Assembly (NCBI GenBank): GCA_902774265.1
Contig: CACYHR010000027.1
Span: 45,716-109,715, forward strand
Reading direction: 5' to 3'
Origin: an uncultured Eubacteriales bacterium
Lineage (GTDB): Bacteria > Bacillota > Clostridia > Peptostreptococcales > Anaerovoracaceae
DNA length: 64,000 bases
Shown here: in pieces, positions 17,414-27,903 of the stretch
How the letters are laid out: every line of letters begins with the position of its first letter
How positions within the stretch are numbered: the first letter of the stretch is position 1
The notes under the pieces: model-generated
Database searches by the model: none
Seen by the model: the letters and a program-made list of their open reading frames with translations, nothing else
What the model was told of the DNA's origin: nothing
Made by a program: the position numbers and the translations under genes

Positions 17414-18358
17414 ATGATCGACTGGAAAGAAATCGAATTAAGCGACAAGCCTCAGATTGAGAGCAAGATATGTGCAAGCGGCTGTCATGGTGCAGACTAT
17501 AGTTTTGCGAATCTGTATATATGGCGAAAGGCGTATGTACCATTGATAGCATTCTGCGGATCGCGCCTGCTTGTTGGAATGCCTCAATGGGATGTTTATG
17601 CCTACCCTAAGGGGGACGGTGATGTCACTGAGTCAATTGAGTTGCTGCTTGAGGAGGCTCACTCAAAGGGTAATAAGCTGCGTCTTCGCGGACTGACCGA
17701 AAAAACTATTAATGAATTTATTCCGCTTTATGGCGACCGCTTTGAGATAATTGAGGACCGTGATAATGCGGACTACATTTATTCTGTAGATAAGCTGACA
17801 GGACTCGCAGGCCGTCATCTCTCGTCCAAGCGCAACCATATCAAGCATTTCGAAAAAAACGGCAGCTGGGAATTTCACAGGATTACTGCCACTGAATGCG
17901 GTTGCGTGACATCCTGTACCGAAAAGATCGATGATGATCACGAATACATACTGTCATCGCTGACAGAAGCAAAAGCTTTTGTAGACGAGTTTTACAGGGA
18001 AAAGAACGACCCTGAGCTTGCTGCCGAAGCAACAGCTATAGATGAAATGTTTTCCCATTATGATGAGCTGGGATTCATAGGCGGATTGCTGTACCAGAAC
18101 GGCAGTCCTGTTGCATTCACTGCCGGGACGCGCCTTGATGATATAGTATTTGACACGCATTTTGAAAAAGCTCTGCCGGGAGTCGAGGGCGCATACACTA
18201 TGGTCAACCGCGAATTCGCCAGAATGATCGCAGCCGAGATACCCGACCTTCAGTATTTCAACCGTGAAGAAGACATGGGCATTGAAGGTCTCAGGCGTGC
18301 TAAGGAAAGCTATCATCCTGACGTATTGCTTATGAAGTATTTCGCGATAGAAAAGTAA
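17414..18358 (+). CDS. DUF2156 family protein (phosphatidylglycerol-lysyltransferase-like domain)
   Basis: The 314-residue product is a DUF2156 protein with a double-GNAT fold related to the catalytic half of MprF. Visible family phrases are DYSFANLYIWR, SSKRNHIKHFEKN and YFNREEDMGIEGLRRAKESY near the end. There is no membrane domain, so it is cytoplasmic. Start ATG 17414 has GGAGG 4 bases upstream. A -10 TATACT at 17346 with a poor -35 may be its promoter. The stop is one base before the ATG of the GNAT gene, implying coupled translation. Confidence 0.85.
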   Translation: MIDWKEIELSDKPQIESKICASGCHGADYSFANLYIWRKAYVPLIAFCGSRLLVGMPQWDVYAYPKGDGDVTESIELLLEEAHSKGNKLRLRGLTEKTINEFIPLYGDRFEIIEDRDNADYIYSVDKLTGLAGRHLSSKRNHIKHFEKNGSWEFHRITATECGCVTSCTEKIDDDHEYILSSLTEAKAFVDEFYREKNDPELAAEATAIDEMFSHYDELGFIGGLLYQNGSPVAFTAGTRLDDIVFDTHFEKALPGVEGAYTMVNREFARMIAAEIPDLQYFNREEDMGIEGLRRAKESYHPDVLLMKYFAIEK

Positions 18359-18359
18359 T

Positions 18360-19643
18360 ATGTACTTTACCGACAACAAATATATGCATAATGAAATCAT
18401 TTTTGAGGAAAACAAATTTCTGATCCTGGAGGCTGACAGCCCGGGGAGATATGAAGCCATGCGGAAACTGTGGTGCAGCATATTTGACGATGAGCCGGAC
18501 TTCGTTGACTCCATGTTTCGATGCTTTGGTGAAGAGATCAGGGGATATATCGTTGTTGAAAAAGAGCAGTTTAACTGCTGTAACAATGAAAAGAGAGACA
18601 AATCCATTGCTCACGATGCCGCGGATTCAAGTGTCAGTGTATGTGGCGCCGCGGATGCATGTGTTGAAGTAAGCGACGCCGCGGTTTCTGATGTCGGAGC
18701 AAATAATATCCGAGCGCTATCTGCGATGGTTTGCTATAAGTGCGGTGAACTGACAATATCCGATGCGGATATGGAAGAGGTCTGCGGCAAGCCGGTGTAT
18801 GTCAGCTATGCTGTCTGTACGGATCCTGAATTCCGCGGAATGGGTCTTGCAGGCGCGCTGACTGCTTATGTCAGGGATCTGGTCACTGCCGACGGCGGTT
18901 TGTCTTTAGTCTCACCTGCGGATGAATCACTTCAGGATTTTTATGCAGGACTCGGTTACAGGCCGTTCTTTTATGTCAGTGAAGCTATCGCTTATGCTGA
19001 CGAAGATATGATGGGCATGTCCGGATTCCCGGAAGACGATTTTGCAGATGATTATTTTGACGGTTGTTTTGATCCTGTTAATGATACGGATTCTAATACA
19101 GAGGAATTATGGGCGGATGAAGATGCAGAAGCGTTCGAACCTTCTCTCGATGTTGCTGAGCTCGATGCGTCAACATACAACAGATACCGTGAAGCTTTTC
19201 TTATCGATGAACCGCATATCGTTCTGAGCGACAGAATGATAGAATTTGTTCGTATTGACAGCTTTAACGGAAACGGCCTGCTTGCGATCAACGGCGGTGA
19301 TGCCATATGCGCAGTAAGTTACGCTGACGAGGCGCACGAAGGTTATGATGGACTTGATGAACACGAAAACCGCGATGTTTTCGATAGTCACGATGGTTCT
19401 GAAAGGATGCATGCACGCGGCAGACTCGTTCTTACAGAGCTGATAGTCAACCCGGTACTGGAAGAGATTTCTTCTGAGATCGGCAGTGAAATAGCCGGAA
19501 GACTTGCAAAGCATTTTGGTGCTGTGATGGTGGAATACCGCGAACCGGGGATGAGATGCTGCCAGTCTATGCTTACCGGAAAATTAGCGCGAACAGAAGC
19601 CGGAATGCCAAAGGCTGCATATTTCGGATTCCCGATAGATTGA
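18360..19643 (+). CDS. GNAT-family N-acetyltransferase with acidic insertions
   Basis: In the 427-residue product, an N-terminal acetyl-CoA-binding GNAT segment (VSYAVCTDPEFRGMGLAGAL, with the R/G-x-x-G-x-G/A loop) is followed by a second, diverged half. Two Asp/Glu/Ala-rich stretches (about residues 75-115 and 225-265) look like disordered insertions. The acceptor substrate is unknown. ATG 18360 has only a weak upstream GAAAAG, so it relies on coupling to the DUF2156 gene; ATG 18384 is an alternative start. Confidence 0.8.
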   Translation: MYFTDNKYMHNEIIFEENKFLILEADSPGRYEAMRKLWCSIFDDEPDFVDSMFRCFGEEIRGYIVVEKEQFNCCNNEKRDKSIAHDAADSSVSVCGAADACVEVSDAAVSDVGANNIRALSAMVCYKCGELTISDADMEEVCGKPVYVSYAVCTDPEFRGMGLAGALTAYVRDLVTADGGLSLVSPADESLQDFYAGLGYRPFFYVSEAIAYADEDMMGMSGFPEDDFADDYFDGCFDPVNDTDSNTEELWADEDAEAFEPSLDVAELDASTYNRYREAFLIDEPHIVLSDRMIEFVRIDSFNGNGLLAINGGDAICAVSYADEAHEGYDGLDEHENRDVFDSHDGSERMHARGRLVLTELIVNPVLEEISSEIGSEIAGRLAKHFGAVMVEYREPGMRCCQSMLTGKLARTEAGMPKAAYFGFPID

Positions 19644-19788
19644 AGATTCTGCGTCTTTCGAACTCATGCAGGCTGTCCTTACGATTCATGGCTGATTCGG
19701 AATGACAGCGAAATGACACCGGCTTACAACTAAACAATTATTTACTACAGCCATTTTTGATGCAGATTTATGATACAGGAGGTAAAAA

Positions 19789-20388
19789 ATGAACATAGTT
19801 TGTCTTGATATGGAAGGTGTTATTTATCCTGAGATATGGATCGCTTTTTCCAAAGAAAGCGGGATTCCCGAGCTCAAACGAACGACACGCGATGAGCCGG
19901 ATTATGAAAAGCTGATGGCGTGGAGAATTAATATCCTGCGCGAGCACGGAATGACTCTGAAGGATGTACAGAATACCATCGCTAAAATCGATCCGATGCC
20001 GGGCGCAAAGGAGTTTCTCGATGAACTGCGCAGCATAGTTCCTACATGTATACTGAGCGATACCTTTACGCAGTTTGCACAGCCGCTTATGGAAAAGCTC
20101 GGCTGGCCTATGCTGTTCTGCAATGAGCTGATCATTGATGACGACGGGTTTATCGCAGATATCAGGATGCGCTGCGAACATTCCAAGCTGACAACAGTCC
20201 GCGCACTGCAGTCCATGGGTTATGAGACTATTGCTGCAGGCGACAGCTACAATGATCTCGAAATGATCGAAGCCAGCAAGGCAGGCATACTGTTCAGAAC
20301 TACGGAGCAGATCAAAAAGGACTATCCTCAGTATCCTGCACTCGAAGAATATGATGACTTCCTTGCAGCAATCAAGGCTGCTCTTTAG
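19789..20388 (+). CDS. thrH: ThrH-type phosphoserine phosphatase / phosphoserine:homoserine phosphotransferase
   Basis: The 199-residue HAD enzyme resembles Pseudomonas ThrH along its whole length: CLDMEGVIYPEIWIAF (nucleophile Asp7), TTRDEPDYEKLM, ILSDTFTQFAQPLM, and AAGDSYNDLEMI with the Mg-binding Asp. ThrH can dephosphorylate phosphoserine and move the phosphate to homoserine, so it may serve serine or threonine synthesis. AGGAGG lies 7 bases before the ATG. Single gene on the plus strand, ending at a terminator shared with rubredoxin. Confidence 0.92.
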   Translation: MNIVCLDMEGVIYPEIWIAFSKESGIPELKRTTRDEPDYEKLMAWRINILREHGMTLKDVQNTIAKIDPMPGAKEFLDELRSIVPTCILSDTFTQFAQPLMEKLGWPMLFCNELIIDDDGFIADIRMRCEHSKLTTVRALQSMGYETIAAGDSYNDLEMIEASKAGILFRTTEQIKKDYPQYPALEEYDDFLAAIKAAL

Positions 20389-20474
20389 AATTCAGCCGCT
20401 GCGGAAATAAAGCTGACGTGGAAATACGCAATTAAGCTATTTGAAATTATATCCCCATAAAAAAAAGCATATAA

Positions 20475-20526
20475 TAACAGGGTGCCCGTTCAGTATACGG
20501 AATACGGACACCCTGTTTCTTTTTTT
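20475..20526 (+). terminator. bidirectional terminator between thrH and rubredoxin
   Basis: AACAGGGTG and CACCCTGTT arms with CCG/CGG inside; the plus side is followed by TTCTTTTTTTAATT. Convergent genes end on both sides. Confidence 0.85.
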
Positions 20527-20535
20527 AATTATGCC

Positions 20536-20694
20536 TTATTCAGCACTGAAGCTGTCCTTGCCTACGCCGCAGAGAGGGCAAACCCAATCTTCAGGAACAT
20601 CTTCCCATGCTGTTCCCGGAGCAACGCCGTTATCAGGATCGCCTACTTCAGGATCATAGACATAACCGCATACATCACATACATATTTTTCCAT
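20536..20694 (-). CDS. rubredoxin
   Basis: A 52-residue one-electron carrier with a mononuclear iron site. Both Cys pairs are present: [16 protein letters not shown] near the N-terminus and [13 protein letters not shown] near the C-terminus, with the usual aromatic core. AGGAGG lies 8 bases before the ATG. Likely partners are oxygen or peroxide detoxification enzymes elsewhere in the genome; none is adjacent. Confidence 0.97.
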   Translation of the reverse strand: MEKYVCDVCGYVYDPEVGDPDNGVAPGTAWEDVPEDWVCPLCGVGKDSFSAE

Positions 20695-20760
20695 TTTGCA
20701 TTCCTCCTGTTAATTTTCTACAGAAATACATTCCAACGAGTTCATTGTACAATGACGGAT

Positions 20761-20788
20761 ATCATAAAGCTACTATAACTTTTGTAAA
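20761..20788 (-). promoter_or_regulatory. promoter for rubredoxin
   Basis: -35 TTTACA (20788-20783) and -10 TATGAT (20766-20761) on the minus strand with a 16-base spacer, about 65 bases ahead of the start codon. Confidence 0.55.
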
Positions 20789-20856
20789 ATTAACGATTCT
20801 CCGCACACGGCACAATTCAGCAAACTGCCGCGCTGCCGACAGCTGAATCGCAGCTT

Positions 20857-21963
<1,107 letters not shown>

Positions 21964-22191
21964 CTATGACAGGATTCTGTTCAGGCCTGTTACAAATGAC
22001 ACCGTCATCGTTCCTGCAGCCAGTTCATTACCCATCTTATTATGCTCATTTACTGTTTCTCTTTTATTGTAATGCATCAATTCCGACCGATTCCTGCTGA
22101 TGCCTTAAATAAAAATTCTGCAGTTACTCTGCGCTGCTTCAGTTTAAGTCTGTCCTTCGTATCATATCGGGCATCATGATTCCGATGAATA

Positions 22192-22836
22192 TCAGTCCCG
22201 GCGCCATCGGTATACCTGTTCTTCGGTCACAACAGCATCCACCGGCATGTCATGCTCTTCGACCGGCAGTTCATCTGCAAGAACCGCCTCATAGCAAAGA
22301 GCTATCTTTGCGCAATCCGGCCTGACAGAATCGAGGAACTTATCATAGTACCCTCCGCCCTGTCCGAGCCTTCGACAATTTTTATCACATGTCACGCACG
22401 GCAGTATTATCAGGTCCACCTCTTCAGGCTGAACGACCGGCGTATCGTCTGCAGGTTCAGGTATTCCATAAGCTCCCGGCACAAGTCCGGCAACGGACTT
22501 TATCTCCCTGGCCTCCATGGCAGGAGCTTCCGTGAAGCGTTTACCGCTTTCGTCAAGATCAGTACAAAGCGGCAGGCATAATCTTTTTCCGTCTGCCAGA
22601 ATCTGCGCTGTCAGCACGCTTGTATCTACCTCGCGCCGGCATGAGCAATAGGCTAAAACTGTTTCTGCGTTTCTGTATTCCTCCATCGAAGCGACAGTTT
22701 CCGTTATCACGCGCGCAGCATCGCGGAGATAGTCCTCAGATGCCGACTTTATCTGCCTGCGAACCTCACTGCGCCACCATCGCTTGGCCTCTATGACCGT
22801 ACCCGGTATTTCTTCTTTCCTGATTACAATTGCCAT
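22192..22836 (-). CDS. 5-formyltetrahydrofolate cyclo-ligase
   Basis: This enzyme converts 5-formyl-THF to 5,10-methenyl-THF with ATP. It is 214 residues. Diagnostic parts are the N-terminal KRWWRSEVRRQI, VLAYCSCRREVDT and the C-terminal ATP-binding loop RLGQGGGYYDKFLD. There is no clear Shine-Dalgarno sequence. It starts 38 bases after the MATE gene ends and is probably read through from it. Confidence 0.93.
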   Translation of the reverse strand: MAIVIRKEEIPGTVIEAKRWWRSEVRRQIKSASEDYLRDAARVITETVASMEEYRNAETVLAYCSCRREVDTSVLTAQILADGKRLCLPLCTDLDESGKRFTEAPAMEAREIKSVAGLVPGAYGIPEPADDTPVVQPEEVDLIILPCVTCDKNCRRLGQGGGYYDKFLDSVRPDCAKIALCYEAVLADELPVEEHDMPVDAVVTEEQVYRWRRD

Positions 22837-22874
22837 AATACTTTTTTATGTCATATGACACTCTGTCATGGAAT

Positions 22875-24371
22875 CTATTGTTCTATCGGATTTCCATCGG
22901 CATCGCGGGGCGTCATTTTACTTATGATGTCTCTGCGTATGCGTCTTGTGTACATCACAGACATGGATGTACCGGCTATCTCCGCCAGCGGGAACGCCCA
23001 CCATACCATGTTGACTCCGCCGATTTTAGCGAATATAAATGCACAAGGTATGATAACAACAAGCTGTCTGATCAGCGAGATGTTCATGCTGTATACGCTC
23101 TTGCCCAGCGCCTGGAAAGCTGCACCTCTCATGATTGCGTATCCGGCAAACGGGAAGCTGAGCGAGAGTATTTTCATCGCAACGACTCCCATTGCTGTCA
23201 TTTCAGGCGGAGCGCTGAACAGCGCCAGCAGCTCTTCCGGGAAGAGCCAGAATACCAGCGTTCCCAACGACATAACGCCCACTCCGTATCTGACGCCCAG
23301 CGACATGGCTTTTTCAAGCCTGTCGCGCCTGTCGGCGCCGTAGTTGTACGCTATGATAGGAACGGATCCGTTGTTCATACCGAATATAGGCATGAACACG
23401 AAGCTCTGCAGTTTGAAATATACTCCGAAGGTCGCTACGGCGAGATCAGAGAACATCGAAAGGATCTTATTTATGCTGAAATTCATGAGAGCTCCGACCG
23501 ACTGCAGCACTATCGCCGGTATGCCGATGCGGTATATATCTCTCATGGTTTCAAGGTCAGGTCTCAGTTTGCTGAGCGAGAGTCCTATTTCGCTGTTGAA
23601 TCTGCGGTTGAACCAGAACCCGAGCACGCAGCCGAGGCTCTGCCCGAATACCGTTGCTATAGCAGCGCCTTTAACTCCCAGGCTAGGGAATCCCAGCAGT
23701 CCGAAAATCAGTATAGGATCCATTATAACATTGAATATGGACCCCGCCACCTGCATGTAAAAGATGTATTTGGTCTTGCCTGTTCCCTGCAGCAGTCTCT
23801 CAAACATCGACTGCGTCATCGGTGCGAACGAAAGCCACTGAGTGATCCTCAGATATGCAGTACCATCGGATATGATCTGTGCGCTTGTCGAATCCGATGT
23901 GATAAGACGCATTATCGGACCTGCAAGGCATCCGACGATAAAAAACAGCGAATAGTTGACTATGACCAGAAGGAATCCGTTATGCGCGACTTTATCAGCT
24001 CTGTCGTACTGCCTGGCACCGAGATATCTGGAAAGGAGAGCGCTCATGCCGACGGCTGTACCTATTCCGAATGCAGCATTGAGATTCTGGAAAGGGAAGC
24101 AGTATGAAACAGCAGTCAGCGCATCTGTGCTGTATCTGGCAACGAATATAGAGTCGACCACATTGTACATGGCCATTACAAACATGGACAGCATCAGCGG
24201 TGCCGACATTTTGATAAGCAGACTGTGCACCGGCTCAGTTCCCATCCTGTCGGAATCGCGCTTAATACCAGTCTCTTCCGGCTTTTCTTTTGTGTCCGTA
24301 TTCTCTTTTGTATCCGGTTCTTTTATTATCTCTTCGTTTATTTCGTTCTTGCTTCCCTTATTATCCTTCAT
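22875..24371 (-). CDS. MATE family multidrug/toxin exporter
   Basis: A 498-residue integral membrane protein with about 12 helices after a charged, Lys/Glu-rich N-terminal tail of about 45 residues. It opens its membrane part with HSLLIKMSAPLMLSMFVMA and VDSIFVARYSTDALTAVS and has internal two-fold symmetry, as in NorM/DinF-like cation:drug antiporters. The long charged N-tail is unusual. The substrate is unknown. It is first in a pair with the 5-formyl-THF cyclo-ligase gene. Confidence 0.9.
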   Translation of the reverse strand: MKDNKGSKNEINEEIIKEPDTKENTDTKEKPEETGIKRDSDRMGTEPVHSLLIKMSAPLMLSMFVMAMYNVVDSIFVARYSTDALTAVSYCFPFQNLNAAFGIGTAVGMSALLSRYLGARQYDRADKVAHNGFLLVIVNYSLFFIVGCLAGPIMRLITSDSTSAQIISDGTAYLRITQWLSFAPMTQSMFERLLQGTGKTKYIFYMQVAGSIFNVIMDPILIFGLLGFPSLGVKGAAIATVFGQSLGCVLGFWFNRRFNSEIGLSLSKLRPDLETMRDIYRIGIPAIVLQSVGALMNFSINKILSMFSDLAVATFGVYFKLQSFVFMPIFGMNNGSVPIIAYNYGADRRDRLEKAMSLGVRYGVGVMSLGTLVFWLFPEELLALFSAPPEMTAMGVVAMKILSLSFPFAGYAIMRGAAFQALGKSVYSMNISLIRQLVVIIPCAFIFAKIGGVNMVWWAFPLAEIAGTSMSVMYTRRIRRDIISKMTPRDADGNPIEQ

Positions 24372-24464
24372 CAGTATCTTCTGTTTCCGTAATGTTTTTT
24401 AATTCTTATCCTTCACATGTGATTTTGTGCTTATCACAGGATTTCAAATCTGTGCGTATCTGTA

Positions 24465-24480
24465 CCGGCGTCTGTTGACG
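24465..24480 (-). repeat. relic of the modular structured repeat
   Basis: CCGGCGTCTGTTGACG matches the junction between right and left modules of the large repeat family with one substitution. The rest of the 226-base gap 24372-24597 shows nothing recognisable. Confidence 0.35.
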
Positions 24481-24597
24481 AAGACATTTTTTCCGACAAT
24501 AGTTTCGGAAGTTCCGGAGAAAGAAATATATCTGATTTCTGAGTGTATCCGGGCTGTCTTATCCGGGTGATGATCCGGGAGAGTCAGTCAGCATCTG

Positions 24598-27327
24598 TCA
24601 GCTGTGCAGTTCCTCTCCCCTGCTTTTTGCCACTGCTCTCTGTATTGCTTTGATTATTTCTACGATAGGTATTATCAGTACTGCAAGACCCATCGCGATA
24701 CCGTATTCCCTCCAGCTGATCGGTGTGAACTCGAACAGCTTTGCAAGAGGCGGTACTTCTATTACAACTGTTGTGAGCAGCAGAGCCAGCAGGCCCGATC
24801 CCCACAGCCATTTGTTCTGTGTGCTGAGAGTGAATATCGAACGTCTCCTCGATCTCATGTTGAAAGAGTGGAATATCTCACACATCGACATGGTCAGGAA
24901 AGCCATCGTGATACCCTCGTTGCTTGCAACTATATGCCACTGTCCCGTCTCAAGGTATTCGCCTGTGAAATACGCAGCCAGTACAAGCAGTGTCGTCAAA
25001 GCACCCTGGTAAATGATATCTTTGTCCATTCCGCCTGCAAAAACACCTTCTCTTGCGCTTCTAGGTTTCTGCTTCATCGAGTCTCCCTCGGCGTCCTCAA
25101 GTCCGAGAGCAAGTGCTGGAAGCGAATCGGTGATAAGGTTGATCCAGAGCAGATGCGCAGGTTTGAGTATGGTGAAGCTCATCATTGTCGCGATAAGTAT
25201 GGACATAACCTCACTGACATTTGTAGCCAGCAGGAACTGTATAGCCTTACGGATATTTGCATAGATCCGGCGGCCTTCTTCGACGGCTGCAACTATAGTT
25301 GCAAAGTTGTCGTCGGCAAGTATCATGTCTGCTACATTCTTTGTTACGTCAGTTCCGGTGATACCCATTCCGATACCGATATCGGCTGCCTTGATGGCAG
25401 GAGCATCGTTGACACCGTCGCCCGTCATTGCGGTTACCATATTATGAGCACGCCATGCCTTGACTATCCTTACTTTGTGTTCAGGCTGAACTCTCGCATA
25501 AACTGAGTAGGTCTTGACCTTGTTGAGCAACTCCTCGTCGCTCATATCATCGAGCGAAGCACCCAGTATCGCGTCATCCGCACTTTCTATTATGCCGAGG
25601 TCCTTACCTATTGCTACAGCAGTATCGAGCTGATCGCCTGTGATCATGATCGGTCTGATTCCTGCTTCACGGCACTCAGCTACGGCGTCTTTGACCTCAG
25701 GTCTGATAGGATCGATCATTCCGGTGAGTCCGACAAATATCAGATCGTGTTCGAGAGATTCTGCCGAGAAATCATCCGGTTTTTCATTATACACTCTTAA
25801 AGCGAGGGAAAGGACTCTCAGAGCCTTGCTTGCCATTCCCGCATTCGCATTCCTGATATCATCTGCCAGTTTATCGTCAATCGGCTGTACACCCTTGTCT
25901 GTAAATATATGTGAGCTGTGTCTCAGGACAACATCAGGTGCACCCTTGGTGAACTGCACATATTCTGCTTTTGCAATAAGTTTGTCGAGCTCTGTATTCA
26001 GATCTCCCGGAGCATCCATCTCTGTATTTTTGTGTACAGTAGACATCATCTTGCGGCCGGAGTCGAACGGAGCCTCGCCGATACGAGGGTACAGTTTAAC
26101 GAGCGACGGCTTCGGCATGTTCTCCGACGATGCATATGCTACGAGAGCAGCCTCTGTCGGCTCGCCGACGACTTCTTCGCCTGCATCAGTGATCTTTAGT
26201 TCAGCGTCCGAGCAGAGAGCCATGCCTGCTGCCAGCACATCCCGATCATCGCTGTAATAATCGACGACTGTCATCTTGTTCTGAGTCAGCGTACCGGTCT
26301 TATCCGAACAGATTATCTGAGCGCAGCCAAGTGTTTCTACAGCAGTGAGTCTCCTGATAACTGCGTTCCGGCGCGACATCTTCGTAACGCCTATGGAAAG
26401 TACTATGGTAACTACGGCAACAAGGCCCTCCGGTATTGCTGCAACGGCAAGTGAGATCGCAAGCATGAATGTATCTATCATTACGTCCATGCTGAAATGT
26501 CCTGCTCTGAACACTCCCAGAGCGAAAATGAAAATGCATATTCCGAGAACCAGCTTGGTCAGGATGCGTGAAAGCTGAGCCAGTTTGATCTGAAGCGGCG
26601 TAAGCTCTTCTTCCGCTTCTGCAAGAGCATCTGCTATCTTGCCCATTTCCGTATCCATGCCTGTTCCGGTAATGACAGCTTTTCCTCTGCCGTAAACAAC
26701 AGTGCTGCCCATGTATATCATGTTCTTGCGGTCGCCGAGCGCCACATCTTTCGCTTCACCCGGATCAATCGGCTCCGCCTTCTTTGTGACCGGAACGGAT
26801 TCTCCGGTCAGTGCAGCCTCCTCGACCTTCATCGATGCCGCCTCGATAAGTCTTCCGTCCGCCGGGATGCTGTCACCTGCTTCCAGGATAATGACATCGC
26901 CGACCACCAGATCGTGGCTCTCTACGGTAACTATCTGACCGTCACGCAGAACCTTGGACTTTGCCGCAGTCATCTGCTTGAGAGCCTCAATGGCTTCCTC
27001 AGCCTTGCTTTCCTGTACTACTCCGAGAACCGAGTTGAGAACTACAACGAAGAGGATGATGAAGACATCTGCCGGGTTCTCATGTTCGTAGAGCGATGTC
27101 ATCAGCGACAGGAACGCCGCTACAAGCAGAATGATTATCATCGGATCCTTCATCTGATCAAAGAATCTGAGTATCGCACTCCTCTTTTTTGCTTCGATCA
27201 GTTTGTTTGGTCCGTTTTTTTCGAGTCTGTCTGCAGCCTCTGCCTGTGCAAGACCTTTTTCCGAAGAAGCGGTCTCAGCAAAAACAGATTCTGCCGGCTC
27301 GAGATACGGTCTGAAATTTTCTTTCAT
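24598..27327 (-). CDS. P-type Ca2+-transporting ATPase (P2A)
   Basis: This pump exports Ca2+ (possibly Mn2+) from the cytoplasm. It is 909 residues. The order is the A-domain TGES (EAALTGESVPV), the M4 motif AAIPEGL, the phosphorylated Asp342 in CSDKTGTLTQNK, KGAPD and MITGD in the N/P domains, and TGDGVNDAPAIKAADIG. Ten helices are expected. ATG 27327 is chosen because GGGAGG lies 8 bases upstream; the longer reading frame would translate the structured leader and is rejected. The leader (27328-27537) suggests metal or other ligand control. Confidence 0.94.
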   Translation of the reverse strand: MKENFRPYLEPAESVFAETASSEKGLAQAEAADRLEKNGPNKLIEAKKRSAILRFFDQMKDPMIIILLVAAFLSLMTSLYEHENPADVFIILFVVVLNSVLGVVQESKAEEAIEALKQMTAAKSKVLRDGQIVTVESHDLVVGDVIILEAGDSIPADGRLIEAASMKVEEAALTGESVPVTKKAEPIDPGEAKDVALGDRKNMIYMGSTVVYGRGKAVITGTGMDTEMGKIADALAEAEEELTPLQIKLAQLSRILTKLVLGICIFIFALGVFRAGHFSMDVMIDTFMLAISLAVAAIPEGLVAVVTIVLSIGVTKMSRRNAVIRRLTAVETLGCAQIICSDKTGTLTQNKMTVVDYYSDDRDVLAAGMALCSDAELKITDAGEEVVGEPTEAALVAYASSENMPKPSLVKLYPRIGEAPFDSGRKMMSTVHKNTEMDAPGDLNTELDKLIAKAEYVQFTKGAPDVVLRHSSHIFTDKGVQPIDDKLADDIRNANAGMASKALRVLSLALRVYNEKPDDFSAESLEHDLIFVGLTGMIDPIRPEVKDAVAECREAGIRPIMITGDQLDTAVAIGKDLGIIESADDAILGASLDDMSDEELLNKVKTYSVYARVQPEHKVRIVKAWRAHNMVTAMTGDGVNDAPAIKAADIGIGMGITGTDVTKNVADMILADDNFATIVAAVEEGRRIYANIRKAIQFLLATNVSEVMSILIATMMSFTILKPAHLLWINLITDSLPALALGLEDAEGDSMKQKPRSAREGVFAGGMDKDIIYQGALTTLLVLAAYFTGEYLETGQWHIVASNEGITMAFLTMSMCEIFHSFNMRSRRRSIFTLSTQNKWLWGSGLLALLLTTVVIEVPPLAKLFEFTPISWREYGIAMGLAVLIIPIVEIIKAIQRAVAKSRGEELHS

Positions 27328-27537
27328 ACTATATACCTCCCATCTTTTAACACCGTCCGCCTGTATCAGTTTGTGCGGACATTGACTGACGAGTGGGATT
27401 AGGTACGGGCAGCACTCTCCTTGCTGCTGTCCGGCAATAAGGGTTCCTCCCTGTTGCTGTCTGTGCAATATGGATTCTTACCGCGCGCTGCGCGGGTCGT
27501 CACTGTTGCTGTCCTAGCCTAATCCCGCAGATTATTC
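27328..27537 (-). promoter_or_regulatory. structured 5' leader (candidate riboswitch) of the P-type ATPase gene
   Basis: On the minus strand, GGGATTAGG (27526-27518) pairs perfectly with CCTAATCCC (27403-27395), closing a domain of about 130 bases. Inside are three similar blocks, each with GACAGCAACAG or GACAGCAGCAAG, separated by hairpins such as CCGCGC/GCGCGG. After the domain, GTCCGC...GCGGAC forms a stem just before GGGAGG. A -10 TAGAAT at 27549-27544 would start the RNA right before the domain. It does not match the M-box, yybP-ykoY or NiCo consensus as I know them. Confidence 0.5.
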
Positions 27538-27754
27538 CAGGTTATTCTATCACTATTGCGCGCCAAATGCCATATCTATAACTCGGTTTAAACTGCGTTC
27601 TATGCCTTGATTTTTCAGGCTTTTGCCTGTTAAAAAAGTATTTTGTTGTTTTTTTGAGAAACCGCAATTTTGGCGACAATCCGCAATGTGTTGGAATTGC
27701 AAGGGTTTGTGATAGTTTAGTGAACTTAGACAATTATTTAACTAATTTTTTTGT

Positions 27755-27783
27755 TTGACATCACATTTCACTGATTCTAAAAT
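27755..27783 (+). promoter_or_regulatory. promoter for the AGCS symporter gene
   Basis: -35 TTGACA (27755-27760), a 17-base spacer and -10 TAAAAT (27778-27783). The leader of about 115 bases contains CAGATTG...CAATCTG arms. The preceding 27540-27750 is AT-rich and shows no gene. Confidence 0.75.
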
Positions 27784-27903
27784 TTAATTGTATGAATTCA
27801 GATTGGTGTATTATCTATCGTTCGTTACAATCTGGAATAATACAACCTTTCATAGTTATCTTTTTTGTTAGTTATTAGGTGATTTTGTAAGGAGGTTAAT
27901 TTT

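Noticed and set aside
22139-22207. 22-codon frame (MAPGLIFIGIMMPDMIRRTD...) at the end of the 5-formyl-THF cyclo-ligase gene
   Set aside because: Its ATG is inside the ligase gene and no SD is visible; chance cannot be excluded.
22848-24107. Long plus-strand frame opposite the MATE gene
   Set aside because: Arg/His/Tyr-rich antisense shadow of a membrane protein; no SD or recognisable domain.
27328-27468. Extended P-type ATPase start at 27468
   Set aside because: The extra 47 residues come from the CAGCAACAG-rich structured leader, while a strong SD precedes ATG 27327.
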